Origin: Lachnospiraceae bacterium
GTDB lineage: Bacteria > Bacillota > Clostridia > Lachnospirales > Lachnospiraceae
DNA length: 64,000 bases
Direction of reading: 5' to 3'
Assembly: GCA_910575835.1 (NCBI GenBank)
Contig: CAJTGB010000008.1
Span: 62,001 to 126,000, forward strand
The number at the start of each line of letters is the position of its first letter. Position 1 is the first letter of the stretch. Shown piece after piece: positions 16,773 through 26,066 of this stretch. Both the position numbers and the translations under genes were made by a program. The notes beneath the pieces are model-generated. The model saw nothing but the letters and a program-made list of their open reading frames with translations, searched no databases and was not told the DNA's origin.

Positions 16773-17450
16773 ATGATTTATTTGTTGGAAGATGATGACA
16801 ATATAAGAAAACTGGTATGCTATGCCCTGTCAAAAGAGGGATTTGAGGTACAGGGGTATTCTTCTCCAAAGGAATTCCATCAGGGAATGGATACAGAATT
16901 GCCGGAATTGATCTTGCTGGACATTATGCTGCCAGAAGAAGATGGATTGTCCATACTAAATAAACTTAAGGCTCATGCGGAGACAGAGCATATCCCTGTG
17001 ATTATGCTTACCGCAAAGGGAAGTGAATTTGATAAAGTTACAGGCCTGGATATGGGGGCGGATGATTACGTGGTAAAGCCTTTTGGGACAATGGAACTGA
17101 TTTCAAGGGTACGGGCAGTATTAAGGCGTTCCCATAAAACGCAGAATGGCAGGACATATGAGATTGACGGATTATATGTTGACCCGTCAAAACATATTAT
17201 TACGATATCAGGAGAAGCGGTACCGCTTTCTTATAAAGAATATCTGCTGTTGATGGTCCTGCTTGAGGCAGAGGGCGATGTAGTAGAACGTGACAGGCTT
17301 TTGAGCAGCGTCTGGGGGGAATATTATACAGAATCCCGGACGCTGGATGTGCATATCCGGAAACTGCGGGTGAAACTTAAGGATGCCGGAAAGCTGATCC
17401 AGACCATAAAAGGAATCGGCTATAAATTAGGAGGAGATCAGAATGCATAA
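16773..17450 (+). CDS. phoB: Phosphate-responsive response regulator (PhoB/PhoP type)
   Basis: 225 residues, OmpR class. Receiver domain 1-120 with the phosphoacceptor Asp50 in ILLDIMLPEEDG, Thr in IMLTAKGSE and Lys in YVVKPFG. The C-terminal winged helix reads SYKEYLLLMVLLEAEGDVVE, then SRTLDVHIRKLRVKLKDAG. It should bind the Pho-box-like repeats before pstS. Overlaps phoR by 8 bases. The phosphate role comes from position in the pst operon. Confidence 0.92.
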   Translation: MIYLLEDDDNIRKLVCYALSKEGFEVQGYSSPKEFHQGMDTELPELILLDIMLPEEDGLSILNKLKAHAETEHIPVIMLTAKGSEFDKVTGLDMGADDYVVKPFGTMELISRVRAVLRRSHKTQNGRTYEIDGLYVDPSKHIITISGEAVPLSYKEYLLLMVLLEAEGDVVERDRLLSSVWGEYYTESRTLDVHIRKLRVKLKDAGKLIQTIKGIGYKLGGDQNA

Positions 17451-19116
17451 GAAAATATTTCGTTCGTCACTGCTTACCGTCTGTCTGGTATTGATAGCTA
17501 CGATTGCATTGATTATGGGATTTTTGTTTCATTTCTTTGAAAAGCAGATACAGGCAGAGCTTGCAAATGAGGCTGGTTTTCTGGCACAGGCTGTTGAAAA
17601 TGAGGGGATCGGATACTTTGACGGCTTTGATGACAAGAATAGCAGACCTTCTAGAAATAACCGCGTCACATGGATTGGTAAAGATGGAACGGTATTGTTT
17701 GACAGCAGGGTAGATGCCTCCGAACTGGATAATCATGCCGACAGGGATGAGATTAAAACGGCAATGAAGGATGGGAAAGGCATGAGTACAAGGTACTCCA
17801 AAACCCTGACGGAAAAAACAGTGAATTATGCCATACGGCTTTCCGATGGCAGCGTATTGCGGGTTTCCACAGAACAGTATACGGTAATAACGATTCTGAT
17901 GGGGATGCTCCAGCCGATTCTGATTACCATATCTGTCGCATTGATCTTGACGCTGGCGCTTTCAGCAAGGGTATCGAAAGCTATCATAGAGCCGGTCAAC
18001 AGGCTGGATCTGGATGTGCCGGAGAATAACGATACCTATGAGGAATTGACGCCGCTGCTTCGGAAAATCGCGAACCAGAAAGAAACGATTGAAGAACAGC
18101 TTGCAGATGCCCGCAAAAACCAGAAAGAATTTAACCTGATAACAGAAAATATGAGCGAGGGGTTTCTGGTCATCGACGCAGACGCGAATCTCCTTACCTA
18201 TAATTCTGCCGCATTAAACCTGCTTGAGATTACCCCTCCGGCAGACAGGAGCGTCCTGTTGTTCTGCCGGGCAAAAGAGTTCAGAGGCGTCATATCCGAT
18301 GCGCTGTCAGGTATACGGGCAGAGGATATTATGGCGCGGGATGAACACAGCTACAGTCTGATTGCCAATCCGGTTTTTGAGGGGGAAACCGTAATCGGGG
18401 CTGTTGTGGTTATTCTGGATATTACGGAACGTGAAAAAAGGGACACATTGCGCCGGGAGTTTACGGCAAATGTTTCGCATGAGCTGAAAACTCCGCTGAC
18501 GTCCATCTCTGGTTTTGCTGAACTGATGAAAGCAGGGGATGTTCCGGAAAAAGATGTTGTTGACTTTTCAGAATCCATTTACGATGAGGCACAGCGGCTG
18601 ATCACGCTGGTCAATGATATTATTAAGATTTCTGAACTTGACGGGCAGAGTATTCCTTTTGAAAGCGAGCCGGTAGACTTATATGAATTATCAAAGGAAG
18701 TAATCGGGCGTTTGGAAAACGAAGCAGAGAAAAGACAAGTTACCTTCCATCTGATTGGCGACAGGGCAGAGATTATGGGTGTTTATAAGATTTTAGAGGA
18801 AATGTTATATAATCTTTGCGATAACGCGATCAAATATAATAAGGAAAATGGTACGGTGGATGTTCTGGTAAACCAGACGGGAGATAGTGTGAATGTGATC
18901 GTGCGTGATACAGGGATGGGAATTTCGCCGGCACATCAGGGCAGGGTGTTTGAGCGTTTTTACAGGGTGGACAAGAGCCATTCCAAAAAAGTAGGTGGAA
19001 CAGGTCTTGGTCTTGCCATTGTAAAGCATGGCGCCATGTACCATCATGCAAAAATCAGTCTGGAAAGTACTGTGGATGTAGGAACTGCCATAACAATTGC
19101 CTTTGCGAAAATATAA
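17443..19116 (+). CDS. phoR: Sensor histidine kinase PhoR
   Basis: 557 residues. Membrane segment 1 at about 8-30, an extracytoplasmic domain to about 150, segment 2 at about 155-175, then a PAS-like domain (NMSEGFLVIDADANLLTYNS). The dimerisation/phosphoacceptor box is VSHELKTPLTSISG with His346. The ATP-binding domain has the N box DNAIKYNKENG, G1 DTGMGI and G2 GGTGLGLAIVKH. It phosphorylates the PhoB-type regulator under phosphate limitation. Last gene of the operon. Confidence 0.93.
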   Translation: MHKKIFRSSLLTVCLVLIATIALIMGFLFHFFEKQIQAELANEAGFLAQAVENEGIGYFDGFDDKNSRPSRNNRVTWIGKDGTVLFDSRVDASELDNHADRDEIKTAMKDGKGMSTRYSKTLTEKTVNYAIRLSDGSVLRVSTEQYTVITILMGMLQPILITISVALILTLALSARVSKAIIEPVNRLDLDVPENNDTYEELTPLLRKIANQKETIEEQLADARKNQKEFNLITENMSEGFLVIDADANLLTYNSAALNLLEITPPADRSVLLFCRAKEFRGVISDALSGIRAEDIMARDEHSYSLIANPVFEGETVIGAVVVILDITEREKRDTLRREFTANVSHELKTPLTSISGFAELMKAGDVPEKDVVDFSESIYDEAQRLITLVNDIIKISELDGQSIPFESEPVDLYELSKEVIGRLENEAEKRQVTFHLIGDRAEIMGVYKILEEMLYNLCDNAIKYNKENGTVDVLVNQTGDSVNVIVRDTGMGISPAHQGRVFERFYRVDKSHSKKVGGTGLGLAIVKHGAMYHHAKISLESTVDVGTAITIAFAKI

Positions 19117-19175
19117 TAAATAGAATGGAAAGTAAGGAGAAATCCGAACCTTTTGTCCTATGAAACGTTTCCTGG

Positions 19176-19349
19176 GATGGAATCTCAGTCTACGAATCCA
19201 GGCTGCGTGCAGGGATTGCTCTTGCGAAGGCATATCCTGCCGATGCAGACTTGGTCACAGGGGTTCCGGATTCAGGGATTGCCGCGGTGCAGGGATATGC
19301 AAAAGAAGCGGGCCTCCCTTTTGAACTCGTAAAGGAGCATTGCGCATGA
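19176..19349 (+). pseudogene. Second purF fragment
   Basis: A frame without a start encodes DGISVYESRLRAG, then DADLVTGVPDSGIAAVQGYA, then GLPFELVKEHCA and a TGA. It aligns with the central part of PurF (the intact protein at 1196 reads DGISVHESRMKAG and GVPDSGLDAALGYAK) but is clearly diverged, so it is not a recent copy of that gene. It lies just after phoR and looks like the relic of another glutamine-PRPP amidotransferase. Confidence 0.75.
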
Positions 19350-19441
19350 TGCCAGATAGGGGAGAAGTAAAAGAATCTGTGGATTTGTGCAAAAAAGAGA
19401 TTTATTATGAAATAAAAAGAGATTTTTGTAAATATATGCAA

Positions 19442-19470
19442 TTGATATTTATAAAAAAAAGTGCTAGGAT
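19442..19470 (+). promoter_or_regulatory. Probable argD promoter
   Basis: TTGATA at 19442-19447 and TAGGAT at 19465-19470 are separated by 17 bases and lie ~145 bases before the argD start. A terminator-like hairpin stands between this promoter and the gene. Confidence 0.45.
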
Positions 19471-19519
19471 TCCAGTAAAGATATTCTTGTGAGTTCTGAA
19501 TAATAGTTTTTTAGCAAAG

Positions 19520-19555
19520 ACGCTTATTTACCTTAAAGGTGAGTAGGCGTTTTTT
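19520..19555 (+). terminator. Terminator-like hairpin in the argD leader
   Basis: ACGCTTATTTACCT (19520-19533) pairs with AGGTGAGTAGGCGT (19537-19550) using some G-T pairs, followed by a run of T. It could end transcripts from the phoR side or act as an attenuator for argD. Confidence 0.6.
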
Positions 19556-19615
19556 ACTTGGTAAAATGAGGAACATAACAGAAGCTAATTTATTTAAGAC
19601 GGGAGAGAGGACATT

Positions 19616-20863
19616 ATGTTATTAAAAGAGACTGGGTTAACCGCGCAGGATATCAAGGATAAAGTGAACAAATACATGATTGAGACTTATGAAAGATTTG
19701 ATTTTGTGGCTGAAACTGCGAAGGATATGTACATCCGGAATGAGAAGGGTGAGGCGTATCTTGATTTTTATGCAGGAGTTGCGGTGAATTCTGTCGGCAA
19801 CTGTAATCAGGCGGTTGTAGAGGCAGTCCGGGAACAGGCAGGGCAGATCATGCAGACGTTCAATTATCCATATACTGTTCCGCAGGCTCTTCTTGCAGAG
19901 AAGGTCTGCACCGCAACAGGAATGGATAAGATATTCTTCCAGAACAGCGGAGCGGAAGCAAATGAAGCTATGATCAAAATGGCGAGAAAATACAGCGTTG
20001 AAAAGTACGGTCCTGATAGGTATAATATCGTTACGGCAGCAAAATCGTTTCATGGAAGAACCTTTGGGGCGATGAGTGCGACGGGACAGCCGGACAATGC
20101 GTGCCAGATTGGGTTTGGAGATATGACGCCAGGCTTTACTTATGCGGCATATAATGATCTTGACGCGTTTAAAGCCGCCTGTACCGGGAACACGGCCGCA
20201 ATTATGATTGAGCCGGTCCAGGGAGAAGGCGGAGTAAATCCAGCGACACCTGAATTTATGAGAGGGCTTCGCAAGTTCTGTGATGAGAGGGATATATTGC
20301 TGCTGCTTGACGAGGTACAGACCGGCTGGTGCAGGACAGGGGCGGTTATGAGTTATATGAATTACGGGATAAAACCAGATATCGTCTCAATGGCGAAGGC
20401 TATGGGAGGAGGTATGCCGATTGGAGCAATCTGTGCAACGGCAGAAACGGCTAAGGCGTTTACGGCAGGGTCTCATGGTTCGACTTTTGGAGGACATCCT
20501 GTCTGCTGTGCGGCGGCGCTCGCGGCAGTTACAGAACTGTTAGACAATGATCTGGCGGGGAATGCAAAGAAAATGGGAGAATACTTCATGAATCTGCTGG
20601 GGACGCTTCCGCATGTCAGAGAGGTACGGGGACAGGGATTGCTGGTTGGCGTGGAATTTGAGGACGGAATCAGCAGTGTAGATGTCAAACACGCCTGCTT
20701 TGAGAGGAAGCTGCTGATTACTGCAATCGGAACCAACATTATCCGTATGGTTCCGCCGCTTATTGTCACTGCGAAGGATTGTAAGAAAGCGTTTGAGATT
20801 ATTGAGGCCGCCGTCCATGAGGTATATCCTGCCAGGATGCTTAGAAAGCCGACTGCCGCTTAG
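19616..20863 (+). CDS. argD: Acetylornithine/class III aminotransferase
   Basis: 415 residues, PLP fold type I class III aminotransferase. Motifs: NSGAEANEAMIKMARK, the Gly/Glu region VQGEGGVNPAT, LLLLDEVQTGWCRTG, and the PLP-binding lysine in SMAKAMGGGMPIG (Lys261). The best fit is acetylornithine aminotransferase (N-acetylglutamate semialdehyde to N-acetylornithine), but 4-aminobutyrate or ornithine-type relatives cannot be ruled out. No other arginine gene is nearby. It has its own leader with a terminator-like hairpin and a GGGAGAG ribosome site. Confidence 0.8.
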   Translation: MLLKETGLTAQDIKDKVNKYMIETYERFDFVAETAKDMYIRNEKGEAYLDFYAGVAVNSVGNCNQAVVEAVREQAGQIMQTFNYPYTVPQALLAEKVCTATGMDKIFFQNSGAEANEAMIKMARKYSVEKYGPDRYNIVTAAKSFHGRTFGAMSATGQPDNACQIGFGDMTPGFTYAAYNDLDAFKAACTGNTAAIMIEPVQGEGGVNPATPEFMRGLRKFCDERDILLLLDEVQTGWCRTGAVMSYMNYGIKPDIVSMAKAMGGGMPIGAICATAETAKAFTAGSHGSTFGGHPVCCAAALAAVTELLDNDLAGNAKKMGEYFMNLLGTLPHVREVRGQGLLVGVEFEDGISSVDVKHACFERKLLITAIGTNIIRMVPPLIVTAKDCKKAFEIIEAAVHEVYPARMLRKPTAA

Positions 20864-20989
20864 AAAATCTGGGGGAGGGGAGACTCTCCATGATACTATA
20901 TCAATGGAAGCAATACTGGAAATGCCTGTGATAAAAGTGAGAAAAAGAAGTAAAAGAACTGTGAATCAGGAAATCAGGAAACATAAGGG

Positions 20990-21018
20990 TTGACTTTTAG
21001 AAAATATTGTGTTATAGT
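20990..21018 (+). promoter_or_regulatory. Promoter of the trp operon leader
   Basis: TTGACT at 20990-20995 and TATAGT at 21013-21018 with an ideal 17-base spacer, immediately before the T-box leader. The start of transcription would be near 21025. Confidence 0.75.
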
Positions 21019-21024
21019 TTAAAA

Positions 21025-21341
21025 CAATTTAAGAATTTAACACTTCAAACCGTTGAAGCGGAGATAACGGCAATGATGCCTTTACAGAGAGTCCGGGATG
21101 CTGAGAGCCGGGTGAGAAACAAGTTGTCAAATGGACCGCGGAGGGCGCAGTCAAATGGGGATTTCCCAGAGTATTCTGCGACGTTGCAGGCAGACGTCAT
21201 ATGCCGGGGATATGCAGGTATCCTGCCAAGTGCACGGGTCATGCCGTGAATCAAGGTGGCACCGCGGATAGCGTTGTACGTTTAGATCATGTACTATATT
21301 CGTCCTTGACAGATTCTATAATTCTGTCAGGGGCGTTTTTT
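21025..21341 (+). promoter_or_regulatory. T-box riboswitch controlling the trp operon
   Basis: The T-box core AAGGTGGCACCGCGG lies at 21253-21267, followed by a terminator: CGTCCTTGACAGA (21301-21313) pairing with TCTGTCAGGGGCG (21323-21335), then six T. Upstream, the AGAGAG bulge and a GCTGAGAGCC loop fit Stem I. The likely specifier is UGG (Trp) at 21132-21134 within AAATGGACC, which suits the downstream genes. Uncharged tRNA-Trp should pair with specifier and T-box, form the antiterminator and allow transcription. The exact Stem I folding was not computed. Confidence 0.88.
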
Positions 21342-21472
21342 ATTCCCGCGAGCAACGAGCCAAGCGGGCATGCTTGCATGCGCATTTGGCGACTGCCGCG
21401 AGGGTCAAATACCCCGCTGCTCTGCAGCGCTACAAATTTGATGCCCCGTTGCTTGCAGCGGGGTCTTTGACT
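21338..21472. repeat. 135-bp palindromic dispersed repeat, copy 2
   Basis: Matches 6929-7063 (four differences). It begins within the T run of the T-box terminator and ends about 60 bases before trpE. Here ACCCCGCTGC and GCAGCGGGGT are perfect inverted partners, so the leader RNA would carry an extra large hairpin. A further hairpin, CTCCTTTGAC/GTCAAAAGGAG (21477-21506), follows directly. Confidence 0.85.
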
Positions 21473-21533
21473 GGGACTCCTTTGACAGGAGTTCCGTCAA
21501 AAGGAGTATATTCTTTTAAAGGGAGGCAGAGAG

Positions 21534-23000
21534 ATGGAAATTTTACCACACATAAGTGAAGTCAGAGAAATTGCGGCAGCAGGCGGATACAATGTGCTGC
21601 CGGTAAGCTGTGAGATGTTATCTGATTTTACCACACCGATCGAGACACTGAAGATCCTGAAAAACGTATCTGCTCACTGTTATATGCTGGAGTCAGCGCA
21701 GCCGGATGATAAATGGGGGCGGTATACGTTCCTGGGATTTGATCCTAAGATGGAGATCACCTGCATTGACGGCGAGATGAAAGCGGGCAATCTGAAGGTA
21801 AAAACGGATCAGCCGTCGGATTATCTGCGTCAGATCCTTGCCGATTATAGGAGTCCCCGTTTTGACTATCTTCCGTCCTTTACGGGAGGGCTCGTAGGAT
21901 ATTTTTCTTACGATTATCTGGGATACAGCGAACCGGCCGTGCGCTGCCGTGTGAAGGATACAGAAGCTTTCAAAGATGTTGACCTGATGCTGTTTGACAA
22001 GGTTATTGCCTTTGATCACGTCAGGCAGAAGATCATCCTGATCGTGAATATGCGGCTCTCCGATGTAGAAGCCGGCTACAATAAAGCGGTAATGGAAATC
22101 AAGCAGCTTGCAGATCTTCTCCGTAACGGCACAAAGAAAAAGGAAACGGGAGGAAGGCTTACCGGGGAGGTGACGCCGCTGTTTAGCAGGGAACAATTCT
22201 GCAGCATGGTTGAGAAGGCAAAGAGCCATATCCGCGAGGGGGATATATTCCAGATCGTGCTCTCCAACCGCCTGTCGGCGCCCTTTGAGGGCAGCCTCCT
22301 TAACACTTACCGGGTGCTGCGCACGATCAATCCGTCTCCGTACATGTTCTATTTTTCGGGTACGGATGTGGAGGTTGCGGGGGCGTCGCCGGAAACCCTT
22401 GTGAAGCTGGAGGACGGTGTGCTCCATACATTTCCGCTTGCAGGCACCAGGCCAAGGGGAAAAACGGAGGAAGAAGACCGGGCATTGGAGACGGAACTTC
22501 TTGCAGACGAAAAAGAACTTGCCGAGCATAACATGCTTGTAGATCTTGGCCGGAACGATCTTGGCAAGATCAGCCGATTTGGAACAGTACAGGTAGAAAA
22601 GCTGCATTCTATCGAACGGTTTTCCCATGTGATGCATATCGGTTCTACTGTCCGCGGGGAGATCGGCGATGGTTATGACGCCCTGGATGCCATTGAAGCG
22701 GTGCTTCCGGTAGGCACGCTTTCCGGCGCCCCGAAGATCCGGGCCTGCCAGCTGATCGGGGAACTGGAGGACAATAAGCGGGGCATCTATGGCGGCGCCG
22801 TCGGTTATATTGACTTTACCGGCAATATGGATACCTGTATCGCTATCCGCATTGCCTATAAGAAAAACGGTAGGGTATTTGTGAGGAGCGGGGCCGGGAT
22901 CGTCGCGGATTCTGTTCCAGAGAAAGAATTTGAGGAATGTTTGAACAAAGCGAAGTCTTCTCTTAGAGCATTGGAACTTGCACAGGAGGATGGATTATGA
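21534..23000 (+). CDS. trpE: Anthranilate synthase component I
   Basis: 488 residues. Converts chorismate and ammonia to anthranilate. The N-terminal part has the tryptophan feedback site (YMLESAQPDDKWGRYTFLG, with the L-E-S motif). The chorismate-binding domain shows REGDIFQIVLSNRL, the P-L-A-G-T-R-P-R-G segment, LADEKELAEHNMLVDLGRND and SGAPKIRA. First gene of a tight trpEGDCFBA operon, preceded by T-box leader, dispersed repeat and a GGGAGG ribosome site. It overlaps trpG by four bases. Confidence 0.97.
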   Translation: MEILPHISEVREIAAAGGYNVLPVSCEMLSDFTTPIETLKILKNVSAHCYMLESAQPDDKWGRYTFLGFDPKMEITCIDGEMKAGNLKVKTDQPSDYLRQILADYRSPRFDYLPSFTGGLVGYFSYDYLGYSEPAVRCRVKDTEAFKDVDLMLFDKVIAFDHVRQKIILIVNMRLSDVEAGYNKAVMEIKQLADLLRNGTKKKETGGRLTGEVTPLFSREQFCSMVEKAKSHIREGDIFQIVLSNRLSAPFEGSLLNTYRVLRTINPSPYMFYFSGTDVEVAGASPETLVKLEDGVLHTFPLAGTRPRGKTEEEDRALETELLADEKELAEHNMLVDLGRNDLGKISRFGTVQVEKLHSIERFSHVMHIGSTVRGEIGDGYDALDAIEAVLPVGTLSGAPKIRACQLIGELEDNKRGIYGGAVGYIDFTGNMDTCIAIRIAYKKNGRVFVRSGAGIVADSVPEKEFEECLNKAKSSLRALELAQEDGL

Positions 23001-23566
23001 TTCTATTGATTGATAATTATGACAGTTTTTCCTATAATCTCTATCAGCTCATAGGGGAGATTGAGCCGGATATCAAGGTGATCCGCAATGATGAGATGAC
23101 GGTAACAGAAATCCGGGAAATGCATCCCAGCCGCATCATACTTTCACCGGGGCCCGGCAGACCGGAGGATGCGGGGGTGATCGTGGAAGCGGCAAGGAAG
23201 CTTGGCAGGGATATTCCGGTCCTGGGCGTCTGTCTGGGGCATCAGGCTGTCTGCGCGGCGTTTGGCGCGGCCGTTACTTATGCCAGGGAACTGATGCACG
23301 GCAAGCAGTCGGAGGTGACCTTTGACACGAGTTCCCCGCTGTTCAGAAATTGCCCTGAAACGGCTCTTGTCGCCAGATACCACTCCCTTGCGGCAGACCG
23401 GGATACCATTCCTGAAGAATTAAAAATAACCGCATTCACCAGAGACGGCGAGGTGATGGCGGTACAGCATAGAGACTATCCGGTTTACGGCGTCCAATTC
23501 CACCCGGAATCCATTATGACGCCCGATGGAAAAACGATACTTAGAAATTTTATAAAGGAGATATGA
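22997..23566 (+). CDS. trpG: Anthranilate synthase component II (glutaminase)
   Basis: 189 residues, class I glutamine amidotransferase. LIDNYDSFSYNLYQ at the start, oxyanion SPGPGRPEDAG, nucleophile GVCLGHQAV, and the His-Glu pair in VQFHPESI. It supplies ammonia to TrpE. The start overlaps the trpE stop as ATGA, so translation is coupled. It could also serve folate synthesis as PabA; no pab genes are seen here. Confidence 0.95.
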   Translation: MILLIDNYDSFSYNLYQLIGEIEPDIKVIRNDEMTVTEIREMHPSRIILSPGPGRPEDAGVIVEAARKLGRDIPVLGVCLGHQAVCAAFGAAVTYARELMHGKQSEVTFDTSSPLFRNCPETALVARYHSLAADRDTIPEELKITAFTRDGEVMAVQHRDYPVYGVQFHPESIMTPDGKTILRNFIKEI

Positions 23567-23569
23567 GTA

Positions 23570-24673
23570 ATGATCAAAGAAGCTATTGTAAAAATCGTAA
23601 ACAAAGAAGATCTGACTTACAACGAGGCATATACCGTTATGAATGAGATCATGAACGGCGAGACAACGCCTACACAGAATGCCGCTTTTCTTGCGGCGCT
23701 CTCCACCAAAAGCGCCAGGGCCGAGACGACCGACGAGATCGCAGGCTGCGCCGCCGCTATGCGCTCGCACGCCACTAAAGTAGAGACGGATATGGAACTG
23801 TTTGAGATCGTCGGCACTGGCGGGGATAATGCGCATAGTTTTAATATTTCCACCACCTCCGCGATTGTGGCGGCGGCAGGCGGGATGAAAGTGGCCAAAC
23901 ACGGCAACCGAGCCGCTTCCTCCCAGTGCGGGACGGCAGACTGCCTGGAAGCCCTTGGAGTGAATATCCGGCAGAGCCCGGCTCAATGTATAGAGCTTCT
24001 GAAGGAAGTGGGCATGTGTTTCTTCTTTGCCCAGGAGTACCATGCATCCATGAAGTACGTGGGCGCCATCCGTAAGGAGCTTGGATTCCGTACCGTGTTT
24101 AATATCCTGGGACCTCTGACCAATCCCGGCACGCCGTCGATGCAGCTGCTCGGCGTATATGACGACTATCTGGTAGAGCCGCTGGCGCAGGTACTGATCA
24201 ATCTGGGGATCAAGCGGGGCATGGTGGTGTACGGTCAGGATAAGCTGGATGAGATTTCCATGAGCGCGCCCACCACGGTATGCGAGATACGCGACGGCTG
24301 GTTTAGATCCTCCGTGATCACGCCGGAGGACTTTGGATTCGAGCGCTGTACAAAAGAGGAGCTGCGGGGCGGCACGCCGGAGGAAAATGCAAAGATCACG
24401 CTTGCTATCTTAAACGGCGAAAAAGGGCCGAAGCGAAATGCCGTGTTAATGAATGCAGGAGCTGCGCTCTATATCGGTGGAAAGGCGGACGGTATGAAAG
24501 ACGGCGTTGCTCTTGCTGCAGAGATCATCGATTCGGGGAAAGCGCTTGATACGCTTAAAAGATTCATCGAGGTCAGCAACTGTCCAGGAGACGATCTGGA
24601 AACACCAGTCCGGGGCTGTCCGGAGGATGCTCAGGAAACGCCGTCTGCAAATAAGCCGGAGGTGGAGCTATGA
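23570..24673 (+). CDS. trpD: Anthranilate phosphoribosyltransferase
   Basis: 367 residues, a little longer than the usual ~340 because of a C-terminal acidic/proline extension after the conserved core. PRPP-binding glycine loop [14 protein letters not shown], then [15 protein letters not shown], and LGPLTNPG. It joins anthranilate to PRPP. Three bases separate it from trpG, and it overlaps trpC by four. Confidence 0.96.
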   Translation: MIKEAIVKIVNKEDLTYNEAYTVMNEIMNGETTPTQNAAFLAALSTKSARAETTDEIAGCAAAMRSHATKVETDMELFEIVGTGGDNAHSFNISTTSAIVAAAGGMKVAKHGNRAASSQCGTADCLEALGVNIRQSPAQCIELLKEVGMCFFFAQEYHASMKYVGAIRKELGFRTVFNILGPLTNPGTPSMQLLGVYDDYLVEPLAQVLINLGIKRGMVVYGQDKLDEISMSAPTTVCEIRDGWFRSSVITPEDFGFERCTKEELRGGTPEENAKITLAILNGEKGPKRNAVLMNAGAALYIGGKADGMKDGVALAAEIIDSGKALDTLKRFIEVSNCPGDDLETPVRGCPEDAQETPSANKPEVEL

Positions 24674-25458
24674 CAATCTTAGACCAGCTTGCCGCATATG
24701 CCAGAGAGCGGGTGAATGAAGCCAGAAGGAAGCAGCCTTTTGAAGAGCTAAAGAAACAGGCATTATCACTGAACGTATCGGCAAGGGAACGCTTTGTATT
24801 TGAAAACGCACTGAAAAAGCCAGGGCTCTCTTTTATCTGCGAATGTAAAAGGGCCTCCCCGTCCAAAGGGCTGATCGCTCCTGATTTTCCATATGTCCGG
24901 ATTGCCAGGGAATATGAGGAGGCAGGGGCGGATGGTATCTCCGTCCTTACCGAACCCAAATGGTTTCTGGGCAGTGACGGATATCTGCGCGAGATTGCAG
25001 ATGCCGTGAAGATTCCCTGCCTCCGTAAAGACTTTACAGTGGATGAATATATGATCTACGAGGCAAAGACGCTGGGCGCGTCGGCGGTATTGCTGATCTG
25101 CTCTATTCTGGAAGAAGAACAGATGGCGGAATATATCGGCATTTGTGACGAACTTGGGCTGTCCGCTCTTGCTGAGGCTCATGATGAAGCAGAAGTGGCG
25201 ATGGCGCTCCGGGCAGGAGCGAGGATGATTGGAATCAACAACCGCAACCTGCGGGACTTTTCCGTGGACACCGGCAACAGCACAAGGCTTCGGAAATTGA
25301 TTCCACAGGATGTACTGTTCGTTTCCGAAAGCGGTGTTGGAAGCGCGGATGACGTGGCGGCGCTAAGGGAGGCCGGCGCCGATGCGGTGCTGGTGGGGGA
25401 GACCCTGATGAGAGCGGCTGATAAAAAGGCAAGGCTTCAGGAACTGAGGGGTGTGTGA
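24670..25458 (+). CDS. trpC: Indole-3-glycerol-phosphate synthase
   Basis: 262 residues, TIM barrel. [15 protein letters not shown] (catalytic Glu and Lys), [38 protein letters not shown], and [12 protein letters not shown]. It closes the indole ring from carboxyphenylaminodeoxyribulose phosphate. Separate from TrpF, unlike the enterobacterial fusion. Overlaps trpF by four bases. Confidence 0.97.
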   Translation: MTILDQLAAYARERVNEARRKQPFEELKKQALSLNVSARERFVFENALKKPGLSFICECKRASPSKGLIAPDFPYVRIAREYEEAGADGISVLTEPKWFLGSDGYLREIADAVKIPCLRKDFTVDEYMIYEAKTLGASAVLLICSILEEEQMAEYIGICDELGLSALAEAHDEAEVAMALRAGARMIGINNRNLRDFSVDTGNSTRLRKLIPQDVLFVSESGVGSADDVAALREAGADAVLVGETLMRAADKKARLQELRGV

Positions 25459-26066
25459 TGACAAGAATAAAGATGTGCGGGCTTTTTCGCCCCTGCGATA
25501 TCAGGGCAGCCAATGAGATAAAGCCGGAATATATCGGATTCATATTTTCACCGGGAAGCAGGCGGTATGTCACGTATGAACAGGCATCGGAATTAAAAGC
25601 TCTGCTTGAGCCGGATATCCAGGCGGCAGGTGTATTCGTAGACGAGGACCCGAAAATCGTAGCAGCCCTTCTGGGTCAGGGCGTTATCGATATCGCCCAG
25701 CTGCACGGCAGGGAGGATGAAGTCTATATAAAGGAGCTGCGGACGCTTACGGACCGGCCGGTGATCAAAGCGTTTTGCATAAAAAATGAATATGATGCCG
25801 CGCAGGCGAGGCGAAGCACGGCAGATTATATCTTACTCGATTCCGGCGCAGGTACGGGAACAGTTTTTGACTGGAAGCTGATACAGGGGATACAAAGACC
25901 GTATTTCCTTGCGGGAGGGCTTTCGCTTGATAACGTGGAAGAGGCGGTAAGGTATCTGCACCCCTATGCCGTGGATGTAAGTTCCGGCATCGAGACGGGT
26001 GGGAGAAAAGATAAGATAAAAATGGCGGCGTTTGCAGCCGCTGTCAGAAAGGAAGAGAAGCTATGA
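25455..26066 (+). CDS. trpF: Phosphoribosylanthranilate isomerase
   Basis: 203 residues. Start MTRIKMCGL carries the conserved K-x-C-G general base; further motifs are [22 protein letters not shown] and [14 protein letters not shown] with the acid Asp, and [12 protein letters not shown]. It catalyses the Amadori rearrangement before TrpC. Overlaps both neighbours by four bases. Confidence 0.95.
   Translation: MMTRIKMCGLFRPCDIRAANEIKPEYIGFIFSPGSRRYVTYEQASELKALLEPDIQAAGVFVDEDPKIVAALLGQGVIDIAQLHGREDEVYIKELRTLTDRPVIKAFCIKNEYDAAQARRSTADYILLDSGAGTGTVFDWKLIQGIQRPYFLAGGLSLDNVEEAVRYLHPYAVDVSSGIETGGRKDKIKMAAFAAAVRKEEKL

Noticed and set aside
21374-21559. 61-codon frame starting inside the second 135-bp repeat
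   Set aside because: It is the repeat's own open frame running on into trpE leader sequence, with no ribosome site; the same peptide appears wherever the element lies.
21693-22637. 314-codon minus-strand frame opposite trpE
   Set aside because: Antisense shadow; trpE has all family motifs.
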